A stretch of 64,000 nt of DNA from the NCBI GenBank assembly GCA_013423385.1, contig BLZA01000021.1:496001-560000 (forward strand), read 5' to 3'. The notes under the pieces were generated by a model. It had not been told where the DNA came from. It saw nothing but the letters and a program-made list of their open reading frames with translations, and did no database searches. Made by a program: the position numbers and the translations under genes. The first letter of the stretch is position 1. Every line of letters begins with the position of its first letter. This DNA is from Naganishia liquefaciens. Lineage: Eukaryota > Basidiomycota > Tremellomycetes > Filobasidiales > Filobasidiaceae. Shown here in pieces: positions 9,652 to 28,166 of this stretch.

Positions 9652-12191
9652 TTATGATATTCCTCTGCGCATTGTCCCTGTAATGCCCTCTCCCTCGTTC
9701 TCAATCATTCCAGGTAGACTAGCCAAAGTCTGACTCTTCCTCATGCCCCTTGGCGTCTCGCTATTGTGAGAGGTGCTCGATTCATCAGACGTCTTGCGCT
9801 GTTCTGTCCTAGCGTCTCGCGCAGACATCAGAACCCGAGTTCGCGGATCCTTTGCAAGCTCCAAGGGGTATTCATCCGAACTCGTCCTCTCCTTGATGAA
9901 ATGAGAAGGCCTCATCTTCCCAAGGTGGCTTCCAGGAAGCCCCAATCCAATGTTAGCCTTTCCCGAAGGGATTAGAAGCTTCGGATCTGTGCTCTTGCTA
10001 GAGATACCGGCGTGCAGTGACGTCCGGCTGCTGTCTCGTACCAATCCCCTGGAGGGCGAGGTTGCAGCACTAGTCACCGACTCTGACCCGCCTACGAGGT
10101 CTCTCTTTGCATTCGGCCTTTTTGCAGACCGCAAACCCGACGAAAGCCTGCTAGATGAAGGCAACTTGGTGGTCGAACACATGTCTTGTCGAACTTCGGA
10201 CTCCTGGAAGTCGGCCTTGAGTCTCGCTGGACTCATGTCTACGAGCCTTTTCGGTGTGAGCGCTAGTTCTTCTTCCACTCGCGCAAGTGAGCGGAGTGAC
10301 GGAATGCGCTGCTGCTTCGCACTCGATCGGACAGAAAGAGATGAGCGACGCATTGTGGATTGGGAACCAATTGGTCTGAGGGTAGCCGAATCCTCTTGTG
10401 AGCCCTGACTGGATCCTGACGTTGATATTCGGGATGTATGGTGTTTCTCGGACCGTTGCTGAGGCGTGTAGAAGCCGTGTGACGTCAAAGCGCTTGAAGA
10501 CTTGGACTTGGGGAATCGAAATGCTTCCCCTTTCCCCTCGAATGCGTCATCATCCTTCACTTGGTTTAGTCCCGATACCCTTTCCCGATGTTGGAACCAG
10601 ACTTCTACGTCTGAATCGATCTCCGAGGCTTTCGGAGTCCGAAGCAAATCGATATCAACAGAATTCGTCTCGACGGACGCAGTCGATATTCCCGAAGACG
10701 TTCTCCCCGAGATCGACGTTCGAGTCGGACCCGTCTGCAAAGATGGCGTCTTCCTCTTGGGCGTCGAGGGCAGTGGTTTCGAGGGGACGGCTTCTGTGAA
10801 TACATCATCCGCTTGCCGGTCGCTCCTCTCGTCTTTAGGAAGTCGTTCCGTGGCGTTGTTGGCAGAAAGCGTACCCAGATATACGAGGAACTCAACTGCC
10901 TTGACGCGCACTTCTTTATCCGCCATCTTGAGCAGCCCGGCTACTGCCTCATACCCTCCTGCGGCCGAGAACATTGCCAAGGTAGACGGAAGCTTGACCA
11001 GTAACGCGAACAAGGTGTTTAGGATCTGATTTGATGGCAGTCGTTCTAGTGGGGAAGTTTGTGTTCGGGCGAGAACGTCTATCAAAGCCTAGTAGAAAAT
11101 GGTTAGTACCGCATTAGGGAGTGTGACTCGAGCTTACCTCGACAACCCAATTCTCCTGCAAAGCGGCTGATACCTGTCCTTGGCTATCGTCCCCGACACG
11201 CTCCGAGGAATCTCTTAGACCGACCAGTATGATGCCTTGCAACACGTTCAGCAAGACATCAAAGCCTCTCAGGCTGTCGCGAGTCGAGGAGGCAGATAGA
11301 CCTTCCCCCTCCGGCATTCGAAGAAGATTCTGAGCCTCCACTCGGAATGTCGCTAATAAAGGGACATGTACTTGTATTGGATCGATGTCAGCAAGATGGC
11401 GATGGCGATCTGCGTTGAACTCACACTGCCTAGAAAGGAATCGTGGAATGCTAGAACCTAGTGGATCAATGTCATGACAGGCTTGAGCGAATTCGCGCTC
11501 AATAAACCGGAGCACTCTAAGTCGATCGGTTGGAGTTGTGCGCAAGGATAGCAGCTGAAATCCAACAGAGGTCAGAGTCTGTTCACAACAAGCCTAGAGA
11601 TAGACTTACGAGAGAGGGACATTGGTCCAACGTCAAGTCGCCAAAACCATTCTCCCTGCGAGATCGTTTCGGCGTTTCTGGGTCTTTCCTAGGTGTGCGT
11701 CTGCCTGGAGCTTGTCGCCCGTCGTCCTTTGAACCTTTCCGAGTTGTTTCGGTTCGCGATCCATCTTTGTCAGGGATGTTTTTTGTCACCAATATCTTGT
11801 CTACGCGATCCGACGTGTCCGACGTGTCATCCGACATTTGGAGCCTCGTGCGTCTTCGAAGCATATTCTGCCGCCGTTCTGATTGCGGAGTGGTCTCTGA
11901 TGAGGATATTCGTGAAAAAGGAGGAAGACCTTCGGGTATTCTACGCGAAGTAACAGGTGCGCAGACATCATTTCGTGCTTCTCCCATAAGCGATCCTAGA
12001 TCACTCCTCGTCCTCGAATGAGTCATACGTGATCCCTGATTCCGAGTTAAAGGTGAATGCGTGGCGTCTGCAGCTTCCCCTTCCGAGAGAGATGGCAGGA
12101 GTCGACTCGATGGCGGAATACGTGACGAGCTGGCATTATCGGCAGAAAGGATGACCGAGAGGGCGGAAGTTGATTGTGATTTACGGTGCAT
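9652..12191 (-). CDS. Cdc14-type SIN component (fungal Cdc14 family)
   Basis: Probable member of the fungal Cdc14/SIN family, the partner of the Sid1 kinase in the septation initiation network (not the phosphatase called Cdc14 in budding yeast). The start is MHRKSQSTSALS (12191). The first exon is a disordered, Ser/Arg-rich extension of about 190 residues. Then come LLSLRTTPTDRLRVLRFIEREF, FDVLLNVLQGIILVGLRD, the join WVVE-ALIDVLARTQ, and ILNTLFALLVKLPSTLAMFSAAGGYEAVAGLLK with VRVKAVEFLVYLGTL. This order (LLQG block, LL-D-LL block, L-N-L-x-F-x-x-x-GG-x-x-V block, KxxEFLYFYL-like block) is that of the family. The C-terminal ~350 residues are disordered and rich in Ser, Thr and Arg, longer than in fission yeast. 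Introns lie near 11590 and 11090; a possible 51-nt in-frame intron near 11400 is ambiguous. It faces away from the remodeller gene. Confidence 0.6.
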
Positions 12192-12616
12192 CCTGACTTC
12201 GAATGGCCTACTCAGGGCCTGTGGAGAAGTAGTAGGTGTAAGACAGTTGAAAGAGATGCAAGTCGTCAGGGGGCTACGTTTGATCTACGTCGCAGAAGCT
12301 GCTCTGAGTCCATCACCACGAGCCCATGACCAAGTTGAGCGACATTCTATGGGCGTCATCTCCGCACGATGAAGCCGTTTTCACATGAAAGCAAATAGCC
12401 CCCTAGAGAAAGAGCAAGCGTTCGGCAATTGATAGGGGGTCACTCGTACGCGTTTGCTGCAACGCGTACAGAAGTTGGTCGATCACCCGATCGTCATGAT
12501 TCAAGACAATGTTGCAGTCGTCTGTAAGCCCTTCTGTCCTCAAAGCCTCTACAGTTCCCGTCACTCTCGCTTCAGTAGAGGCCGTATCCTGACGGCCTGC
12601 GACGTGAGCTTGCGTC
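12192..12616. promoter_or_regulatory. Divergent promoter region
   Basis: A 425-bp spacer between the starts of the Cdc14-type gene (minus) and the chromatin remodeller (plus), so it must carry both promoters. I saw no clear TATA box or repeated motif. Confidence 0.5.
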
Positions 12617-21285
<8,669 letters not shown>

Positions 21286-21431
21286 TACGATATTGAGAGC
21301 GGTTCTGTGAGATGAACCGATGACAGCAATGCAAAGTGTGAATGCGATATAACCTCGTCAATGAGCCCCGTGTTACAAGCATGTCGTGACTGTCTATCCA
21401 GATAAAGTGAATTTTCCAGGACGAATGCCAT

Positions 21432-24400
21432 TTAGTAGCCTGGGAAAAGGGTGTCGGGTGTCAGCAGGGTCCTCGTCGGCTCCACGCGAGTAGACTCACT
21501 TCGACCAAACATGGTCCATCGCTTGGCATCGGCGCCGCATCCAATACACTTCGTGCCTGGCTCAAGCTTGCCGAATCGGTCTTGGTCGAACGGAATACAC
21601 AGCGACTTGGCGCCCGCAGACGGGGCCTTTTCATCGACCACCTGACCCTCGGTGGCCCTGCAAAGGGGTCAGCCTATGTCGCGGCTGGACAAACATTAAA
21701 TGGGACTCACTGCTTGGCACTTCGGTCCTTGATGTCGTCCTCGCAGTCCTCGGCCTCGCACCACGGCAAAATCAAGACATTCTTGCTGTCAAGCGCCGGG
21801 ACGACCTGCTCCCACTTGTCAATCTTGTACAAGTGGTCGTCAAACGCCGTCTTGGCCTTGGCAAACATTGCATCGTGGATCTCGTCAAGGACCTTGGGCA
21901 TCGACTGCGCCAAGTCGGCCATGGCCATCTGCGATTTGGCATTGTTATGTCGACGAATGGCCTTGACCTCGCCGGCCGCGATGTCCCTCGGGCCGACCTC
22001 GAGTCGCACGGGCACACCGCGCAACTCCCAGTCGTTGAACTTCCATCCGGGCGTGTATCCCTCTCGCAGATCCGCCTTGGTGCGGATACCAGCGCCGTTC
22101 AAGTCGGCAGCGACCTTGTCACACGTGTCGTAGATCTGCTTGCGTTCCTCCTCGGACAACTTGGCGGTTAATCCGACGGGCACAACGACGACCTGGACGT
22201 GAGCGACCCGCGGTGGCATGACGAGACCCTGGTCGTCACCGTGAATCATGACCATGACACCGATCGATCGCGTCGACAGACCCCACGAGTTTTGCCAGAC
22301 GTGTGCCTTTTGGCCCGGGTTGCGCGGGTCCTCGACGGTAATGTCAAACATTTTCGAAAAGTTTTGTCCGAGACAATGCGACGTGGCGCCCTGAATACCT
22401 CGACCGGTGGTAGGGATGTATCCCTCGACGGTGGTCGTGTAGTAACCTCCGGCAAACTTTTCCTTTTCCGATTTGACACCAGGGATGACGGGCACGGCCA
22501 ACAAGTCTTCGTAAACGCGCCGGTACAAATCCAAGATCTGTCGCACCTCTTTGCCGGCCTCCTCCTCGGTCAAGAATGCCGTATGACCCTCTTGCCACAA
22601 GAATTCTCGCGTCCTCAGGAAAGGTTGCGGGTTCTTGAACTCCCATCGGACGACACTGTTCCACTGGTTGAGCTTCAACGGCAGGTCTCGGTGCGATCGA
22701 ATCCATTTGGCGTAGTACGGGTACATGACTGTCTCGGACGTCGGTCGAATGGCGATCGGCTCATCGAGGTCCTTGGACCCGGCTTTGGTGACCCACGCGA
22801 CCTCGGGAGCGAAACCCTCGATATGGTCCTTTTCACGCTCAAGACGGGCCGAGGAAACGAACATGGGGAAGTAGCAGTCGTCGACACCGAGCTTTTTGAT
22901 TTCGCTGTCGAACCAGTTTTGAATGGCCTGCCAGACGCTGTAACTCCAGGGCTTGAGAATGTAGCAACCGGAGACGTCGTAGTAGTCGAGCATGTCGCCC
23001 TTGATAAGGACCTGCGAGGGGGGGGGGTGTCAGCATGGGCGGCCGTCGAATTTATCACTACTCACGTCCGAATACCATCCGGGGAAATCACCCTCCTTGG
23101 TGTAAGCGACAGCCATCTCGTACGCGTCCTCCTTCTTCCCATCCTTTTTCTTCTGCGCGGCAGCCTCCTTGGCCTCCTTGGAGGCAGCGGCGCCCGCGGG
23201 CTTTTCGGCGACCTCGTCCTTTTTCATCGCCGTGAAATCGACAACTCGGATCTGAGCGACGGCACCTTCGGCGGCGTTGGTCTGTGCGTCCTGCAGCGAT
23301 TCGAGGAACGATTTGATCTGAGCACCGGCCAGGAAGACGGTGGAGGCGCTCGAAGAGCCGTGGATGGCGATGGGTGCCGAGGACGAGACAAGGGCTTCGT
23401 CGATAAGGACGTGAAGCGTCGGCGCAAGCGGGGCAGGCAAGAGCAGAATGGAGACTGTGCGGGGCTCAGAGACCGTCGATCAGGACGCATAGCGCACTCA
23501 CGATCGTCCTTGCTCTGCACACCAGGCATGACTTCCTTCATCAAGTCTTCGCTGGCGACCCGAAGCTCCTTCAAATTCAAGAGCTTGCCAATGGCGGCGG
23601 CCGAGGTTTCGGTGTCGTCCTTGGCGATGACGAGGACAGGAGTCGGGACGGCCGTCTTGGCTGTCTTGGGCTTGAACAGAAGCTAGTGGAAGGGTCAGCG
23701 ACAGTTCGGGTGGCAGTGTGGGTTGCGCAGGACCGTCGCGACTAGGTTCACGAGGTCGACGAAACGGAATTCGAACCAGTTGGCACGGAATCTCGCGTTC
23801 TCGCTGAGCACGGGACGTTGACTTGTTCGAGACATTGTACCAAGACTAGCGATCGGAGGAGGGCTTTTCAAGGAGACTGGGGAATTTCTGCTCGGCGAGG
23901 AGTGCGAAAGACATCTACTGAAATAGTCCAGTAGTCGCACTGTTTGGCAAGAAGTAGCCCTGCATCGGCGGAAAAGAGTTTTGCCGCGCTTCTTGCGCAT
24001 CCCCGAGATTTCAGAGATGTGCGTTTTCACGTCGGCCAGAGATGAGGACCCGGTTGCGACGTTCTCCCTTGCTCGCGGCGGACGTCCGCTTCGTCTGTTT
24101 CCTTTGAAACAGGTCCCCGAGGCATGACTCGCGATTCCTCGACGACGCGATCATTGTCATCTTGAGCGAGGGGATTCCTCGAGAGAAGGAACTTCGCTGT
24201 CGATGGGAAGGGTCATACATGTCTTATTTCTTCGCGTGACGGCCGCCGGTGATTCCCTCCCTGCCAGTCTTTTGCTCCGCTTGACGATGGCCGATTCTCG
24301 CTCCGCTCGATACGAGACTCTCTTGCTGTGCTCGACGGGAGAAATTCTCGCTTCGCTCGACATAAGGGATTCTCGTCGAGCGGACGAGACAGGGATTCTC

Positions 24401-24905
24401 GCTTCGCTCGGGGAGTTGCTCGCCTGCGGCGCCTCCTATTCTCGCTGCGCTCGGAGAGAGGTACTCTCGCTTCGCTCGAGGGATTCTCGCACGCCCGACG
24501 GCGCGCTCGGAGATTCCTCGCCTGCGGCGCCTCCTATTCTCGCTGCGCTCGGAGAGAGGTATTCTCGCTCCCTTTGGTTGCTCGGGCTCGCTCGGGCTCG
24601 CTCCGCTCGCCACTCACCGTCTTGCTAAACACCCCCTCTCCCACCTCCTTTCTCCACTCCTCTCCCCCCTTGACCTCGTTGTGCTCCTTGACCCCCTCCA
24701 ATCCCAACCCTTCCAACCGCTTACGGATATCCTCTACGGCCGCCATAACGGGATACGATTTCCTGCGCTTGTAATGCCTGACTTGATTTGGGACCGCCAA
24801 TAACGATCCTGGAACAATGACGGGACGATGCGGTGCAAGGGCAGCAAGAGCGGGACGAGACACGGAACGCAAGACGATGGCTGTGGCCCTGTGTGCGAAG
24901 TGCAT
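21432..24905 (-). CDS. Prolyl-tRNA synthetase, possible dual-targeted
   Basis: Class II aminoacyl-tRNA synthetase charging tRNA-Pro. The eukaryotic/archaeal-type core is clear: LDYYDVSGCYILKPWSYSVW (motif 1), RPTSETVMYPYYAKWIRSHRDLPLKLNQWNSVVRWEFK and RTREFLWQEGHTAF (motif 2), GATSHCLGQNFSKMF, and HGDDQGLVMPPRVA (motif 3), then the zinc-bearing tail with C-x2-C and TMFGRSY. An N-terminal YbaK-like domain (LHVLIDEALVSSSAPIAIHG) resembles that of yeast ProRS. The last intron splits the penultimate Ser codon of GRSY. The first exon contains two in-frame starts: MAAVEDIRKRL (24746) begins the conserved protein, while ATG 24905 (MHFAHRATAIV) adds 53 residues with no acidic residue and many Arg/Lys, a credible mitochondrial presequence. 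The 935-nt intron 1 (23683-24617) is far longer than its neighbours. Confidence 0.93.
23683..24617 (-). other. 935-nt intron of ProRS gene with repeat cluster
   Basis: The donor ACG|GTGAGT and acceptor CTAG|CTT join codons in phase 0 (SKT to LLFKPK). Nearly all other introns here are 50-100 nt. The 5' third (24290-24610) is made of repeats listed separately. A frame starting MSRTSQRPVLS (about 23836) is open up to the acceptor side but has no supported splice, so I treat it as intronic. Confidence 0.75.
24290..24610. repeat. Intronic repeat cluster (ATTCTCGCTNCGCTCG units)
   Basis: About eight imperfect copies of a 16-bp unit, ATTCTCGCTNCGCTCG, scattered through 320 bp. On top of this, a 53-bp segment at 24419-24471 recurs at 24517-24569 with one difference by eye, 98 bp downstream. 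The core CGCTTCGCTCG is partly self-complementary and could form hairpins. Confidence 0.8.
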
Positions 24906-25247
24906 GCACGCGCTCAGTGGTCTTCTGGCTGGAGCGAGCGTGGACACGCGAATCCATCGCCCTCGCCCTCGCCCTCGCCCGCCCGCGCACCGAGATAGCC
25001 CAGGCCCGCCCCGAGAGCGCGCGCTCTCTCTCTCGGGATGGGATGCGCTTTTGGCGTGGCGTGGCGGGCCACAATCAGACGGGGCGCACCTGGCCCTCCA
25101 AGTCCGGCATGCCCGTGCGGGGTCTCCAGGCAGCGCGGGCGGGGAGGCACATATGGTGTGATCAGAGCGCAGGGCATACAGAGGGGATGCCTTTTTCACA
25201 AGACGTCGAGGTCGCGCAGACGGTATTCCATATCCCGCACCATTACC
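24906..25247. promoter_or_regulatory. Divergent promoter region, ProRS / CBS gene
   Basis: 342 bp between divergent starts. Contains a tandem CCTCGC/CGCCCTC tract (about 24955-24985) on the plus strand, which reads as Arg-Gly repeats in chance frames. No other element recognised. Confidence 0.4.
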
Positions 25248-26115
25248 ATGTCCTCCTCTTCAAAGTACCGCGGAGCCGTCGTCGAGGTGCGTATCTCCCA
25301 CTGCGCTGCACCGCACTGCAGCACGCTCACCACCCCGCGCAGGACCTCCAACTCGCACCGGCATTCTGTCTCCCGGCGACGGCCACGCTCTCACAGGCGC
25401 TCGAAGCGGCCTATGAACGGGAATTCGATCAACTGCCGTGCGTATGCATCTGGGGCTGCTTGTAGATTTGCTGGGGGTAAGCTGATCGTTTGGGGCTGGT
25501 CCTCACCTGATCGGCAGCGTATTGAATGAGCAGAGACGGCCGATCGGGTACTTGGACGTCAAGCTTCTCAAGCGCAAGTTTGAGCAAGGCAAGGCGGATC
25601 CCGTACGTCCCCGCCCCTTTGCAGCGCGCGTACAAGCTGAACATTGCCTGAACCCTCACCCCCCGCCCCCCCCCCTGAACTGCCAGAACGACCCGATCCG
25701 CAAACACACTACCCTCTTCCGCCCTTTTACTTCCGCCTCGTCCTCTTCTTCCTCATCAACAACCTACGAAATCATCCACCCGCTCACCCCGCTGCAAGAT
25801 CTCGAAGCATTCTTCGACCGTCAGTCCGTCCTCGCCGCGGACCGCAACGCGCGTCGGCATCCACGGGGCGACAAGGAATCCACGCCGACGCCTACGGGGT
25901 TGGGGCAAGGATTCGACGATGAAGCCGAGGGCGCCGGACACGAGTTTGCGCTCGTGACGGATTTGGCGAGGAAGTGGGTGTTGGCGGTCGCGACGAGGAA
26001 TGATCTCGAGGTGCGTTTTTTTTTGGAAAGGGGGGATGCGTCAAGAAGCTTTTGCGTTGAGATGCTGATTTTGTCTGCATCGTAGACGTTTGTCAAGCGG
26101 CGGGGTGGACAGTGA
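25248..26115 (+). CDS. CBS-domain protein
   Basis: A small protein with one CBS pair, the fold that senses adenosyl ligands or regulates enzymes. It starts MSSSSKYRGAVVE (25248). Exons encode DLQLAPAFCLPATATLSQAL, VLNEQRRPIGYLDVKLLKRK (second strand and helix of CBS1), then TTYEIIHPLTPLQDLEAFF, FALVTDLARKWVLAVATRND and LETFVKRRGGQ at the C end (CBS2, ending in the usual ATxxDLExFxxRR signature). The Ser-rich loop between is low complexity. Four or five introns; the one ending at 25686 carries a 10-C homopolymer near its acceptor, and the last one holds a T run. Stop at 26115. No enzyme domain is fused, so the partner is unknown. Confidence 0.78.
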
Positions 26116-26486
26116 GGCGTAAGCGGATGATAGAGCGAGGAATGGATATAGAGTACACGAGATGTGTATAATGGGGCGGGTTGAGTGCATCGTCATTTGT
26201 CATTCTCAAGTGTGCCCTTTGTTTGAAATAATCTGCGACTGCTCGTTTCTGTGATGCGTTTGGAGCCACGTCAGGCATGAGACCTGTCGTGAGCTGTCCC
26301 TCACCGGGTGTCGAATGCAAGCCAGACAGACAGAGGCAACTCGCTCTCAAACTCGCTCGCCCGCCTCGCGTCGGTCTCCGCCGAACGCTCAGCTCGATCG
26401 CTGCGTTTCGTCGTCCAGCTTTTCACAAGTCGCCCGCAAGCGCCCCGCCCCCCCCCCCCCTTCCCCTATCTACCCATCTCCCGTCC
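26116..26486 (+). promoter_or_regulatory. Promoter/leader of Obg gene
   Basis: A 371-bp spacer between two co-directional genes. A run of 13 C (26448-26460) lies 26 bp before the Obg start codon, in the presumed 5' leader. Confidence 0.4.
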
Positions 26487-28158
26487 ATGTCCCTCACACG
26501 CCTCCGTCCACCATCCTGTGCGCCCCGATGGTGCCGCGCGTTTTCCGCCTGTCGTCCTGCCCACGCTGACGCGCGTTCCAGCCAAGACGAATCCTTTGAG
26601 TGGTATTCCGGCGAACTCCAGAGGCGGAAACGAAAGGCGGATTACAAGCGGCGACAGCATGTGCGTACTCGCGGGGGTCGCGTGACGAAGCCGTGGGTGC
26701 TAATGTACTGTGCAGGGTCAGAGCTTTTTGGATCATTTGGTGGTGACCGTTCGTGGAGGTGAGACGCGTTGCCCGTATCCTGCCATTGAAACAACGCTGA
26801 CATTGGATCCAGGCACCGGTGGATCCGGCGCCGCCGCGTTTGTGCCCATGAAATCATCCTCGGTGGGCCCTCCTTCGGGCGGCAACGGTGGAGCAGGCGG
26901 GGATATCTACTTTGAGACCTCGTCGCACGTCACGTCGCTCGCGGCCGTGCCGAAACGTATCCGCGCCGGGAATGGGCTGAACGGGCAAGGATCGTATCGG
27001 CATGGCAAACGCGGTGCGGATACGGTCGTACGTCTTCCCGTCGGCACGGTCATCAAGGAGATTTCACGCGAAAGCGAGGCGGAAAAAATCGCGCGGGATG
27101 AAGCGGCGCTCGAGATGGATGACGAGGAACGGCGGCGCGTACGACGGGCGCGCATGTTTATCAAGCATCCCATGGGCGAGATCACCGAGGATGATTATCT
27201 TTATGCGGAGCGGCTCCTCGCCAAGGAACAACGTGCCCTGAACCTCCACGAAGCCGCCCAGGCGCGCGACAAGATCCACATCGACATTGACCGGCCGCTG
27301 GATCAACCGCTGCTGATCACCCGCGGCGGCACGGGCGGACTCGGGAACCCGCACTTTATCGACCCGGCGCAACCGCACCGCGCGGCGAGACTGGCCTCGC
27401 GCGGGGCTACACCGTCGACGATCACGCTCGCGCTCGAACTCAAGCTCATCGCCGACGTCGGTCTCGTCGGGTTCCCGAACGCGGGGAAGAGTACCATCCT
27501 GCGCGCCCTCACGGGTCGTCGTGCCGAGGTGGCGGATTACTCGTTTACGACGCTGAATCCGCAGGTTGGGGTCGTGCGTGTGATGGACGACGGGACGTGG
27601 CAGTCAGATGTAGGCGTCGGGAAAGTGATCGACGAGACGTGGCGCGAACGACAGCGCGAGCACGAGACGGACGAGCGCAGGGCAAAAGTCGCGACCGCAG
27701 CAGGAGGGGCGGCGGCGGACACCATCGAGCGCGTCCGATTCACCATGTCGGACAATCCGGGACTCTTGCCGCTCGCGTCGGAAAACGTCGGGCTTGGGCA
27801 CTCGTTTCTGCGCTCAATCGAACGCTCGCTCGCGCTCGTCTACGTGCTCGACATGACGCGCGCCTCGCCCGCGGCCGATCTCGCGGCGCTTCGGCACGAG
27901 CTCGAGGTGTACAAGCCCGGATTGGCCGACAAGGCGATGATGGTCGTGCTCAACAAGGCCGACGAGGTGGACGAGCATGTCGGGAGGGCACGATTGGCCG
28001 AGCTGACGCGGGCGGTCGAGCCGACGGGGGAGACGGTCGTCACGGTCAGCGCAAAGTATGGTTTGGGCATGCCCAAGGTGGTCGCCGGACTTGCCGAGTA
28101 TATAGAGCGCGAGCGCGAGCGCGAGCGCGCCAGACAGGCAGTAGTGGACGTTGTATGA
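26487..28158 (+). CDS. MTG2: Mitochondrial Obg-family GTPase (Mtg2 type)
   Basis: GTPase needed for assembly of the large mitochondrial ribosomal subunit, by homology with yeast Mtg2. It starts MSLTRLRPPSCAPRWCRAFSA (Arg-rich, no acidic residues, a mitochondrial presequence). The Obg fold follows: FLDHLVVTVRGG, SSVGPPSGGNGGAGGDIYFE, GNGLNGQGSYRHGKRGAD, GGTGGLGNPHF. The G domain shows GFPNAGKST (G1), YSFTTLNPQVG (G2), DNPGLL (G3, in place of the common DxPGL), LNKADE (G4, NKxD) and TVSAKYG (G5). Two short introns split the first ~80 codons; the rest is one exon. An in-frame insert of about 45 residues (DDGTWQSDVG...TIERV) lies between G2 and G3. The chain ends with an Arg/Glu repeat. Its stop is 8 bp from the COX10 stop on the other strand. 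Confidence 0.92.
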
Positions 28159-28166
28159 AGAACTTG

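Noticed and set aside
22199-23686. 495-codon plus-strand frame opposite ProRS
   Set aside because: It is antisense to conserved ProRS exons; long antisense frames are expected from the G/C-ending codon bias in this block.
24290-24610. CRISPR-like array
   Set aside because: Repeats are imperfect, irregularly spaced, lie in a spliceosomal intron of a fungal gene, and have no cas genes nearby.
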